This document shows positions 55,844-63,479 of a stretch of 64,000 bases of DNA, piece after piece. The position numbers and the translations under genes are program-made. The stretch covers positions 124,001 to 188,000 of the forward strand of contig NZ_AUTC01000001.1 in NCBI RefSeq assembly GCF_001461695.1. The letters are read 5' to 3'. How positions within the stretch are numbered: the first letter of the stretch is position 1; the number at the start of each line of letters is the position of its first letter. The DNA is from Sinorhizobium fredii USDA 205 (GTDB taxonomy: Bacteria > Pseudomonadota > Alphaproteobacteria > Rhizobiales > Rhizobiaceae). The notes below the pieces were generated by a model. That model was not told the origin of the DNA. It was given only the letters and a program-made list of their open reading frames with translations, and did not search any database.

Positions 55844-56099
55844 ATCCGGCTCCTGCCGGGGCGGTTCGCGCCCCGTTTCATCGCGCCGAACTGCTAGCAA
55901 AGCGAATGCCGACTGAGAAGGGGAAAAACCGCCGCAGCGGGTGGTAGACTGCCCACCCCAAGCCCCAGCTGGTCACCTCGGCAGGCGATCGCTGGGGGAG
56001 TAGGGTGCGGTCCTGTCTCCGTCCGACGATTGCCTGCCGATGTGTAGGAAGACGGTATTGCCGCAAGCTTGAGCGGGGCTTTCTCTCCTGTTCATGGCC

Positions 56100-56213
56100 C
56101 TAACTGCCGAGCACAAGCTTGATTGCGAGGCCGACCACACTTACGGCCGCGACGCCGGCGAGCCAGAGACCGACGAACCAGAGAAGCCTGCGGCCGAGCC
56201 TGTGTGCGCCCAT
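56100..56213 (-). CDS. CydX-like small subunit (DUF2474)
   Basis: A 37-residue single-helix membrane protein (MGAHRLGRRLLWFVGLWLAG, then VSVVGLAIKLVLGS) encoded directly after cydB. Its ATG shares one base with the cydB stop (TGATG). The basic start, WFVGLWLAGV and the hydrophobic C-terminal helix fit the DUF2474 family, which is found downstream of cyanide-insensitive bd oxidase genes and is the likely counterpart of CydX. The region 55901-56099 after it holds no gene that I can see. Confidence 0.8.
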   Translation of the reverse strand: MGAHRLGRRLLWFVGLWLAGVAAVSVVGLAIKLVLGS

Positions 56214-57217
56214 CAATGATAGCCCTCTTCCGGATCGACCTTGCCGCGGAAGACCCAGTAGGCATAGGCGGTATAGCCAAGGATGATCGGCACCAGCACG
56301 AGCGCGCCGACAAGCAGGAAAGCGAGGCTCTCGTTCGGCGCTGCCGCGTCCCAGATCGTGAGCGATGGCGGCACCATGTAGGGATAGAAACTGATGCCGA
56401 TGCCGATGTAACCGAGCACGAAGAGACCGAGGGCGGCGATGAAGGGCTGCGCATCGCGACGCTCCTGGATGCCCTTGAGCAGAAGGTACAGGCAGCCGAG
56501 CACGAGCAGCGGCACGATGACGCTGAAGATTGCCGTTGGCCAGCCGAACCAGCGCTGAAGGTAGACCGGCTCGAGAAACGGCGTCCAGAGACTGACGATG
56601 CCCATCGCCGCGATGGTGCCGAAAGCGCATTTGAGGGCGATCGAGCGGGCGCGCTCGGCGAGATCGCCACGCGTCTTCATAATCAGCCAGGTTGCGCCGA
56701 GCAGGGCATAGCCGACGACGATCGCCAGGCCGGTGACGATGGAAAAGGGCGTCAGCCAGTCCCACCAGCCGCCGGCATAGGCCCGGTCTTCAATCGGGAT
56801 TCCCTGGACGAGCGCGCCGAGCGCCAGCCCCTGGGCGAAGGCTGCGAGCGTCGATCCTCCGGCAAAGGCCCAGTTCCACAGGTATTCGGCGCGTTTCGTT
56901 CGCCAGCGGTATTCGAACGCGACGCCCCGGAAGATCAGGCCGATCAGCATGGCGATGATCGGCGCATAGAGGGCCGGCATGATTGTCGCATAGGCGAGCG
57001 GGAAGACGGCCATCAGACCGCCGCCGCCAAGCACCAGCCAGGTCTCGTTGCCGTCCCAGACCGGCGCCACGGAGTTCATCATCACGTCGCGATCATGTTT
57101 TTCGGGGAAAAGCGGGAAGAGGATGCCGACGCCGAGGTCGAAGCCGTCAAGGACGACATAGGCCAGAACGGCGAACGCAATGATGGCCGCCCAGATCAAC
57201 GGGAGATCAAAGTCCAT
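56213..57217 (-). CDS. cydB: Cytochrome bd ubiquinol oxidase subunit II
   Basis: A 334-residue membrane protein with about eight or nine helices, opening MDFDLPLIWAAIIAFAVLAYVVLDGFDLGVG, which is diagnostic of CydB. With CydA it forms a bd-type quinol oxidase that reduces oxygen to water, used at low oxygen or under inhibition of other oxidases. The ATG at 57217 sits 6 bp after GGAG, and another ATG (57229) would place that GGAG inside the gene. Overlaps the end of cydA by 11 bp. Confidence 0.95.
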   Translation of the reverse strand: MDFDLPLIWAAIIAFAVLAYVVLDGFDLGVGILFPLFPEKHDRDVMMNSVAPVWDGNETWLVLGGGGLMAVFPLAYATIMPALYAPIIAMLIGLIFRGVAFEYRWRTKRAEYLWNWAFAGGSTLAAFAQGLALGALVQGIPIEDRAYAGGWWDWLTPFSIVTGLAIVVGYALLGATWLIMKTRGDLAERARSIALKCAFGTIAAMGIVSLWTPFLEPVYLQRWFGWPTAIFSVIVPLLVLGCLYLLLKGIQERRDAQPFIAALGLFVLGYIGIGISFYPYMVPPSLTIWDAAAPNESLAFLLVGALVLVPIILGYTAYAYWVFRGKVDPEEGYH

Positions 57218-58622
57218 GATGCGCTCCATGAGATTTGGGGCTTGCCGGGCCAGGCGCGACACCGGCCGTGCGGATCGGCCCCTCGTCCAGTTCCGGCATC
57301 GTATCGCGCGGCAGGCGGGCCATGAGCCGCAGGATGTAGAAGGTGCCGGCGCCGAAGACGAGGAAGTAGACGACGATGAAAGCGACGAGTGAAGCGGCGA
57401 CGGCCGGAGCCTCGATCGGCGCAATCGAGTTGGTCGTCAGCAGATGGCCGTAGACCGTGTACGGCTGGCGGCCGACCTCCGTGGTTATCCATCCCGCGAG
57501 AACGGCGACGAAGCCGGCAGGACCCATCAGCACGGCGGCGCGGTGCAGCCAGATGTCGCTGTCGAGCGTGCCACGGTATCGACACCAGAGCGACCATAGC
57601 CCGATGCCGAGCATGGCCAAGCCCATGCCGACCATCACGCGGAACGACCAGAAGACCACGGCGACCGGCGGATGCAATTCGTCGGGGATCGTATCCAATC
57701 CGGCGAGCGGCGCATCGAGATCGTGTTTCAGGATGAGGCTCCCGAGTTTCGGCACCTCGATCGCGTAGTCGATGCGCTTCTCGGCCGAATTCGGAATGCC
57801 GAAGAGCACCAGCGGGGCACCGTCGGGATGGCTGTGATAGTGACCCTCCATCGCCATCACCTTGGCCGGCTGGTGTTCGAGCGTGTTGAGCCCGTGCTGG
57901 TCGCCGGCCAAGATCTGGATCGGGGCGACGATCGCCGCCATCCACATTGCCATCGAGAACATGGTGCGGGCACGCCGCGGCGCCGTGTTGCGCAGGAGAT
58001 GCCAGGCGCCGCAGGCCCCGACGACAAACGCCGTCGTCAGATAGGCGGCAAGCACCATATGAACCAGCCGATACGGGAACGACGGATTGAAGATGATCGC
58101 CCACCAATCGACCGGAATGAATTGGCCGGCTTCGTTCACGGCAAAGCCCGCCGGGGTCTGCATCCAGGAGTTCGCGGACAAGATCCAGGTGGCCGAGATC
58201 AGCGTGCCGATGGCGACCATGACGGTTGCCAGAAAATGCAGCCTCGGACCGACACGGTTCAGACCGAAGAGCATGATGCCGAGGAAGCCCGCCTCGAGGA
58301 AGAAAGCCGTCAGCACCTCATAGCCCATCAGTGGTCCGATGATCGGGCCGGCCTTGTCGGAGAACACGCTCCAATTGGTGCCGAACTGATAGGACATGAC
58401 GATGCCGGACACGACCCCCATGCCGAACGCGACGGCAAAGATCGTCTTCCAGAAGTTGAAAAGTTCCAGATAGACCTCGTCCTTCTTCCACAGCCAGAGG
58501 GCTTCGAGGACGGTGAGGTAGCTGGCAAGCCCGATGGAGAAGGCCGGAAAGATGATGTGGAACGAGACGGTAAAGGCAAACTGTATGCGGGCAAGCATGG
58601 TTGCGTCGAAGGATTCAAACAA
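57207..58622 (-). CDS. cydA: Cytochrome bd ubiquinol oxidase subunit I
   Basis: A 471-residue subunit carrying the hemes. It opens MFESFDATMLARIQFAFTVSFHIIFPAFSIG with His22 matching the heme ligand His19 of E. coli. Quinol-side residues and GWITTEVGRQPYTVYG are present. The short Q-loop and 471-residue length place it with the CIO (cyanide-insensitive) type. The start codon is TTG at 58622 with GAGAGG about 8 bp upstream, and ATG 58598 is the alternative. A near-consensus FNR box lies 128 bp upstream. Confidence 0.95.
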   Translation of the reverse strand: MFESFDATMLARIQFAFTVSFHIIFPAFSIGLASYLTVLEALWLWKKDEVYLELFNFWKTIFAVAFGMGVVSGIVMSYQFGTNWSVFSDKAGPIIGPLMGYEVLTAFFLEAGFLGIMLFGLNRVGPRLHFLATVMVAIGTLISATWILSANSWMQTPAGFAVNEAGQFIPVDWWAIIFNPSFPYRLVHMVLAAYLTTAFVVGACGAWHLLRNTAPRRARTMFSMAMWMAAIVAPIQILAGDQHGLNTLEHQPAKVMAMEGHYHSHPDGAPLVLFGIPNSAEKRIDYAIEVPKLGSLILKHDLDAPLAGLDTIPDELHPPVAVVFWSFRVMVGMGLAMLGIGLWSLWCRYRGTLDSDIWLHRAAVLMGPAGFVAVLAGWITTEVGRQPYTVYGHLLTTNSIAPIEAPAVAASLVAFIVVYFLVFGAGTFYILRLMARLPRDTMPELDEGPIRTAGVAPGPASPKSHGAHHGL

Positions 58623-58749
58623 GGCGTGATCCTCTCAGCCGGAGCCGTCGGGGCGGAGCAAAGGAGCCCTTGCATCCCGCCCGATAATCTATTGCGCTGG
58701 TCGAGCGTTGTCGGCCCAACCTCATCGTGTGATTGAATTTGAGGCAGAA

Positions 58750-58763
58750 TTGCCAAAGGTCAA
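58750..58763 (-). promoter_or_regulatory. Near-consensus FNR/FixK box upstream of cydA
   Basis: On the minus strand it reads TTGAC-CTTT-GGCAA. It matches TTGAY-N4-RTCAA except for one base of the second half-site. It lies 128 bp before the cydA start, and low-oxygen induction of bd oxidases is well known, which makes this plausible but unproven. Confidence 0.35.
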
Positions 58764-58833
58764 TGACGGGCCGATCGCCACGTTGTCACACTGCGGCAAT
58801 GTTTCGCCTGCGGCGTTTGGACTGACTGGTCGG

Positions 58834-60003
58834 CTACTGCCGCGCCAGATAGGCCTCCGCGAGTTCCGTCCAGAAAGCGGCGCCGATCGGCAGAAGATCG
58901 TCGTTGAAGTTGTAGCCGGGATGGTGGAGCGGCTTTTCCTCGCCGGTTACCCGCGACCCCAGGAAGAAATAGGTGCCGGGCCTCTCCTTGAGCATATAAG
59001 CGAAATCCTCGCTGCCCATGTATGGCCGGGCAAGATCGACGACCTTGCCAACGCCGGCAAAGCGGATGGCGAGATCGCGCACGAAATCCGTCTCCGCCTT
59101 GTGGTTGATCGTCGCATCGTAGCTTCGCTGGTAGTTGACGGTGGCTCGCATGCCGAAGCTCGCCGCTTGCGCCTCGGCGATCATCCGGATGCGACGCTCG
59201 AGCTCGTCGCGGACGGCCGGATCGAAGGAGCGGATGCCGACGACGATCTCCGCCCGCTCCGGAATGATGTTGCTCGCCGAGCCGGCATGAAAGGCGCCGA
59301 CGGTGACGACCGTCGGGTCCATCGGATGGATGTTGCGCGACACGATCGTCTGCAGCGCCATGACGATGCTGGCGCCGCAGACGATCGGGTCGGCCGTCTC
59401 CTGCGGCTCGGCGCCGTGGCCGCCGCGGCCGTGCACTGTGATCCGCGCCTCGTCGACGGCGGCCCCGATCGGGCCCTCGCGCAGCGCGAACTGGCCGAAG
59501 GGCAGGTTCGGCTCGTTGTGGAGCGCGAAGACGGCGTCGCAGGGGAATTGGTCGAACAGGCCTTCGTCGATCATGATCTTCGCGCCCCCGAAATTCTCCT
59601 CGGCGGGCTGGAAGATGAGGTGGACGGTGCCGTTGAAATTCCGCCGCTCGGCAAGCGCGCGGGCGGCGCCGAGCAGCATTGCCGTGTGGCCATCGTGCCC
59701 GCAGGCATGCATCAGTCCCGGCGTTCTGCTGGCATAGTCGAGACCGGTTTCCTCGTGGATCGGCAAGGCGTCGATGTCGGCACGGATGCCGATCGAACGG
59801 GGGCCGGTGCCGTTCCGGAGCGTGCCGACGACGCCGGTCTTCGCCAGACCCGTCGTCACCGTGTAGCCGAGCGCTTCGAGATGGCCTGCGATGTAGGCGG
59901 AGGTGCGCCGTTCTTCCAACCCCAATTCCGGATGGGCGTGCAGATCGCGGCGAATGGCGACGAGCTCGGGCAAGGCGTTGCCGATGGTGGCGGAAAGTTT
60001 CAT
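58834..60003 (-). CDS. M20-family amidohydrolase (hippurate hydrolase type)
   Basis: A 389-residue metallo-peptidase of the M20D group, with the metal/catalytic motif MHACGHDGHTAMLLGAA (near residue 101), PAEENFGGAK, a central dimerisation domain with HGRGGHGAEP, and the C-terminal MGSEDFAYML. These enzymes cleave N-acyl or N-aroyl amino acids. It is the last gene of the ABC transporter operon and starts 1 bp after the permease stop, so the transporter likely imports the amide that this enzyme splits. That functional link is inference. Confidence 0.88.
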   Translation of the reverse strand: MKLSATIGNALPELVAIRRDLHAHPELGLEERRTSAYIAGHLEALGYTVTTGLAKTGVVGTLRNGTGPRSIGIRADIDALPIHEETGLDYASRTPGLMHACGHDGHTAMLLGAARALAERRNFNGTVHLIFQPAEENFGGAKIMIDEGLFDQFPCDAVFALHNEPNLPFGQFALREGPIGAAVDEARITVHGRGGHGAEPQETADPIVCGASIVMALQTIVSRNIHPMDPTVVTVGAFHAGSASNIIPERAEIVVGIRSFDPAVRDELERRIRMIAEAQAASFGMRATVNYQRSYDATINHKAETDFVRDLAIRFAGVGKVVDLARPYMGSEDFAYMLKERPGTYFFLGSRVTGEEKPLHHPGYNFNDDLLPIGAAFWTELAEAYLARQ

Positions 60004-60004
60004 G

Positions 60005-60829
60005 TCAGGCACCACGGGTGGGAATGCGGTTTTCGAAATAGCGGAAGGCGACGACCAGAATGCCGGTCAGGCACATATAGATAAGCGCCAGCAAGAGCAG
60101 TGGCTCGTAGGTGAGATAGGTTTCCTGACGCACCTTGGAGATCACCGCATAGACGTCGACCACGGTGATAGTCGCAACGAGTGGCGTCGATTTGAGTTGC
60201 AGCACAGTCTCGCCGTTGAGCGTCGGCAGCGCCCGGTGGACGGCGCGGGGCAGCCAGATGCGCCGGAACGTCGTCCAGCGTCCCATGCCGTAGGCTCGAG
60301 CAGCCTCCAGCTCGCCCTGCGGCACGCCCGCAAAGGCGCCGCGCATCACTTCCCCCTCATAGGCCGCGAAGGAGAGCGTCAGCGCCGCCACCCCATAGGG
60401 CCATGCTTCGCGCAGATAGGGCCAGAGGAAGGAATGGCGGATCCAGGGGAATTGCGGAAAGAGCGAGCCGAGCCCGTAATAGAGCAGCCAGAGCTGCAAC
60501 AGCAGCGGCGTTCCACGGATGACAGTGCAGAACAGGCGGGCCGGGACCCTGAGGAACCAGGGACCGGTGACCTGCACGAGCCCAAGCGGAACGGCCAGCA
60601 GAAAGCCAAGGATGGCGGTGCTGAACAGCATTGCCAGGCTGACGAGGATTCCGGAGCCGAGCCTTGGCAGGTAGCGCGGCAGCCAGTCCCATCGCATGAA
60701 GACGGCGACTGCGACGACGAGGCCCGCGAAGAGCAGCATCAGAACGATGCGATGCGGCTTGAGAAAGTTTTCCGGCTTGGGAAGATCTTCGGGGACGAGC
60801 GCGAGCGCGTGGGTCGTTTCGTCGGTCAT
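60005..60829 (-). CDS. Amino-acid ABC transporter permease (second subunit)
   Basis: A 274-residue permease of the HisM/GlnP class with an N-terminal extension (about residues 1-55) and the conserved loop EGEVMRGAFAGVPQGELEAARAYGM. It forms the channel with the product of the next upstream gene, whose stop overlaps its ATG by 4 bp (ATGA at 60826-60829). Confidence 0.92.
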   Translation of the reverse strand: MTDETTHALALVPEDLPKPENFLKPHRIVLMLLFAGLVVAVAVFMRWDWLPRYLPRLGSGILVSLAMLFSTAILGFLLAVPLGLVQVTGPWFLRVPARLFCTVIRGTPLLLQLWLLYYGLGSLFPQFPWIRHSFLWPYLREAWPYGVAALTLSFAAYEGEVMRGAFAGVPQGELEAARAYGMGRWTTFRRIWLPRAVHRALPTLNGETVLQLKSTPLVATITVVDVYAVISKVRQETYLTYEPLLLLALIYMCLTGILVVAFRYFENRIPTRGA

Positions 60830-61551
60830 CGCTGCTCCGCGAAGCCGCGCCGGGCGTGCCGTTCGATGATACCGATGAACAGGTTGGAGACGAGAGTCAG
60901 GACGAGATAAAGTGCGCCGGCCGCGCAGAAGAACAGGAAATACGCCTTGGTGGTGCCGGCCGCCTGGCGCGTGACGAGCGTCAATTCGCTGAAGCCGACG
61001 ACGGCAAGCAGCGCCGTGTCCTTCGTGGCGATCAGCCAGAGATTGGCAAGGCCCGGGATAGCATAGGGCAGCATGGCGGGCAGGGTGATGCGCCTGAGAA
61101 CCTTGGTCGGCGACATCCCATAGGCCCGCGCCGCCTCGATCTGCCCGGCAGGCACCGCCTTGATCGCGCCGCGCAGCACCTCGGTCGAATAGGCGCCCTG
61201 CACGACTCCAATGACGAAGATGCCCGCCGTCAGGCCGCTGATATCGACGGCCCCGATTCCCATGGCGCCGAGAACCTGATTCAGGAGATCGGTGCCGGCA
61301 TAGTAGAGAAGCAGGATGAGGACGAGCTCGGGCACGGCCCGGACGATGGTCGTGTAGCACTCGAGCAGGTCGCGCAGCACCGGCCCGCCATAGAGCTTGC
61401 CGAAGGCGCCGCCGATTCCGAGCAGCAATCCGAGCGCATAGCCGCCGATGGCGATCTCCACCGAATGCAGGAAGCCCTGCAACAGCACGCCGCCCCAGCC
61501 GGGCGCCGCGAGCGCGAGTAGGCTCCAGTTGATGAGGGAATCCGCAGCCAT
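60826..61551 (-). CDS. Amino-acid ABC transporter permease (first subunit)
   Basis: A 241-residue HisQ/GlnP-type permease (MAADSLINWSLLALAAPGWGG) with the conserved cytoplasmic loop YSTEVLRGAIKAVPAGQIEAARAYGM. ATG 61551 is preferred, and a GTG two codons earlier is possible. It lies downstream of the binding-protein gene in the same operon. Confidence 0.92.
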   Translation of the reverse strand: MAADSLINWSLLALAAPGWGGVLLQGFLHSVEIAIGGYALGLLLGIGGAFGKLYGGPVLRDLLECYTTIVRAVPELVLILLLYYAGTDLLNQVLGAMGIGAVDISGLTAGIFVIGVVQGAYSTEVLRGAIKAVPAGQIEAARAYGMSPTKVLRRITLPAMLPYAIPGLANLWLIATKDTALLAVVGFSELTLVTRQAAGTTKAYFLFFCAAGALYLVLTLVSNLFIGIIERHARRGFAEQR

Positions 61552-61611
61552 GACCACCCCGCTCTTCGGAAATCAAAGGCCGGCAATCATCAGACCGCCG
61601 GCCTTCCGCGG

Positions 61612-62394
61612 TCAGCCGCCGTAGATGTCGAAGTCGAAGTACTTCTTCGAGAAGGTGTCGTAGGTGCCGTTGGCGCGGATCGCCTTGATCGCCGCGTTGA
61701 TCTTGTCCTTGAGTTCCGTCTCGCCCTTGCGTAGCCCGACGCCGACGCCCGGTCCGAGAACGTCGATGTCCTGGGCGACTTCGCCCTTGTAGTCGCAGCA
61801 TTCCTTGCCCTGGTCGCTCTTCAGGAAGGCGTCGAGGGCGATCGCATCGGCCTGCACGGCGTCGAGACGTCCGGCAGCGAGATCCTGGTTCGCCTCGTCC
61901 TGCGTCTGGTATTCCTTGATCTCAACGCCGGCCGGGGCGAAGTGCTTGGTCGCATAGGCCTGGTGCACGGTCGACACCTGCACGCCGAGCGCTTTTCCGG
62001 CGAGCCCTTCCGGCGTCGGCTTGATGTCCTCGCCCTTGGTGCCGATGATGCCGGTCGGCGTGTTGTAGTACTTGTCGGAGAAGTCGATGGTCTTCAGGCG
62101 TTCCGCGGTGATCGACATGGAGCCGACGATCATGTCGATCTTCTTGGCGGTCAGCGCCGGGATGATGCCGTCCCAGGCGACGGGGGTGATGACGCAGTCA
62201 AGCTTCGCCTCGGCGCACATCGCCTTCATGAACTCGACCTCCCAGCCTTCCCAGTTGCCGTTCGCGTCCGGCGAGGTGAAGGGCGGATAGGGTTCGGCGG
62301 CAATGCCGACCTTGACCTGTTCGGCCGAGGCGGCGACGGCGCCGGTAAGCGACAGGGCGGCGGCGAGCGCCACGAGCTTCAATGCCTTCTTCAT
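61612..62394 (-). CDS. Amino-acid ABC transporter substrate-binding protein
   Basis: A 260-residue periplasmic binding protein of family 3 with signal peptide 1-24 (..VAASA/EQ). It opens VKVGIAAEPYPPFTSPDANGNWEGWEVEFMKAMC and carries the lysine/arginine/opine-type layout with an internal Cys pair (CC at ECCDYKG). The likely ligand is a cationic or opine-like amino acid or an acylated one, given the M20 hydrolase in the operon. Followed 60 bp later by the first permease gene. Confidence 0.92.
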   Translation of the reverse strand: MKKALKLVALAAALSLTGAVAASAEQVKVGIAAEPYPPFTSPDANGNWEGWEVEFMKAMCAEAKLDCVITPVAWDGIIPALTAKKIDMIVGSMSITAERLKTIDFSDKYYNTPTGIIGTKGEDIKPTPEGLAGKALGVQVSTVHQAYATKHFAPAGVEIKEYQTQDEANQDLAAGRLDAVQADAIALDAFLKSDQGKECCDYKGEVAQDIDVLGPGVGVGLRKGETELKDKINAAIKAIRANGTYDTFSKKYFDFDIYGG

Positions 62395-62430
62395 GCTGTT
62401 CCCTTTTTTGGTTGTTGAGCACTGCGGAAT

Positions 62431-63204
62431 TCAATGAATCGAACTGATGAACTTCTTCAGCCTTTCGGATTTTGGTGCGCCGAAGATCGCCTCGGGCGGC
62501 CCCTGTTCCTCGATGAGGCCGTTGTGCAGGAAGACGATGTGGTTGGCGACGCTACGGGCGAACTTCATCTCGTGGGTGACGAGGATCATCGTCCGTTTCT
62601 CGCGCGCAAGGTCGCCGATCACCGAGAGAACTTCGCCGACGAGCTCCGGATCGAGCGCCGAGGTGGGCTCATCGAAGAGCATGACAAGCGGCTGGATTGC
62701 CAGAGCCCGTGCGATCGCGGCGCGTTGCTGCTGGCCGCCGGAGAGGAAGGCCGGATAGGCGTCGCGCTTCTCAAAGAGTCCGACGCGGCGCAGCAGCTTT
62801 TCCGCCGTTTCCACCGCCTCGGCTTTGGATTTTCCAAGCACGTGGACCGGAGCCTCGATCACGTTTTCGAGGATGGTCATGTGCTGCCAGAGATTGAAGC
62901 TCTGGAAGACCATGCCGAGCTGGGTGCGGATGCGCTGGACCTGCTTGCGATCGGCAGGCATCAGCCCGCCCTTGCCGTCCGGCTTCATGCGGATCTCTTC
63001 GCCGTGGACGGAAACCCGCCCGGCCGAGGGTAATTCCAGCATGTTGATACAGCGAAGAAAGGTGGATTTCCCCGAGCCGCTGCCGCCGATGATGGCGATG
63101 ACGTCGCCCTGCCGGGCGTTCAGCGAGACGCCCTTCAGCACTTCCAATGGCCCGAAACGCTTGTGGAGGTCAGTGACCGCAATTGCCTGGGCCGCGTCCG
63201 TCAT
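62431..63204 (-). CDS. Amino-acid ABC transporter ATP-binding protein
   Basis: A 257-residue HisP/OccP-type ATPase with Walker A GGSGSGKST, an inserted loop typical of opine and histidine transporters (RMKPDGKGGLMPADRKQV), signature [15 protein letters not shown], Walker B VMLFDEPTSALDP and VTHEMKFAR. ATG 63204 (MTDAAQAIAVTDLH) is preceded by GGGAGCC, and a GTG two codons earlier is an alternative. First gene of the operon, divergent from the TetR gene. Confidence 0.94.
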   Translation of the reverse strand: MTDAAQAIAVTDLHKRFGPLEVLKGVSLNARQGDVIAIIGGSGSGKSTFLRCINMLELPSAGRVSVHGEEIRMKPDGKGGLMPADRKQVQRIRTQLGMVFQSFNLWQHMTILENVIEAPVHVLGKSKAEAVETAEKLLRRVGLFEKRDAYPAFLSGGQQQRAAIARALAIQPLVMLFDEPTSALDPELVGEVLSVIGDLAREKRTMILVTHEMKFARSVANHIVFLHNGLIEEQGPPEAIFGAPKSERLKKFISSIH

Positions 63205-63318
63205 CGACACGCGGCTCCCTTGGCGCGCAGAGCTTTTGCAGGCATGAAAACAGTTCCCCTGGTCGTTCTTTCGTGCAGCATCTTCGGCTTGTCACGCTGT
63301 TTCACGGAGGTATCGTTG

Positions 63319-63350
63319 CACTTGTGTCGCTATTATTCAAGTGTATAATA
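63319..63350 (+). promoter_or_regulatory. Promoter of the TetR gene with nested inverted repeats
   Basis: TTGTGT (63322-63327), 16 bp and TATAAT (63344-63349) form a promoter-like pair on the plus strand. CACTTG (63319) and CAAGTG (63338) are inverted across 13 bp, and TATTAT (63331) and ATAATA (63345) are inverted across 8 bp. These overlap the core promoter, which suits autorepression by the TetR protein, and could also control the divergent ABC operon. Confidence 0.5.
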
Positions 63351-63410
63351 ATTCTGCCGCTGATTTTTTGCGGACCTCGCCCAAACGCCGTCCCTACAGT
63401 GGAGCACGTC

Positions 63411-63479
63411 ATGAGCCCGACCGGTTCACAGACAATCACGATCTACCGGAGTGGCTCTTCTTTCGGATGGCGGCCATGA
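63411..63479 (+). CDS. 22-codon leader ORF before the TetR gene
   Basis: A short frame starting MSPTGSQT and ending GWRP. TGGAGC lies 6 bp before its ATG, a better ribosome site than that of the TetR gene itself. Its TGA overlaps the TetR ATG in an ATGA quartet at 63476-63479. It probably couples translation of the regulator. The peptide has no family resemblance. Confidence 0.5.
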   Translation: MSPTGSQTITIYRSGSSFGWRP

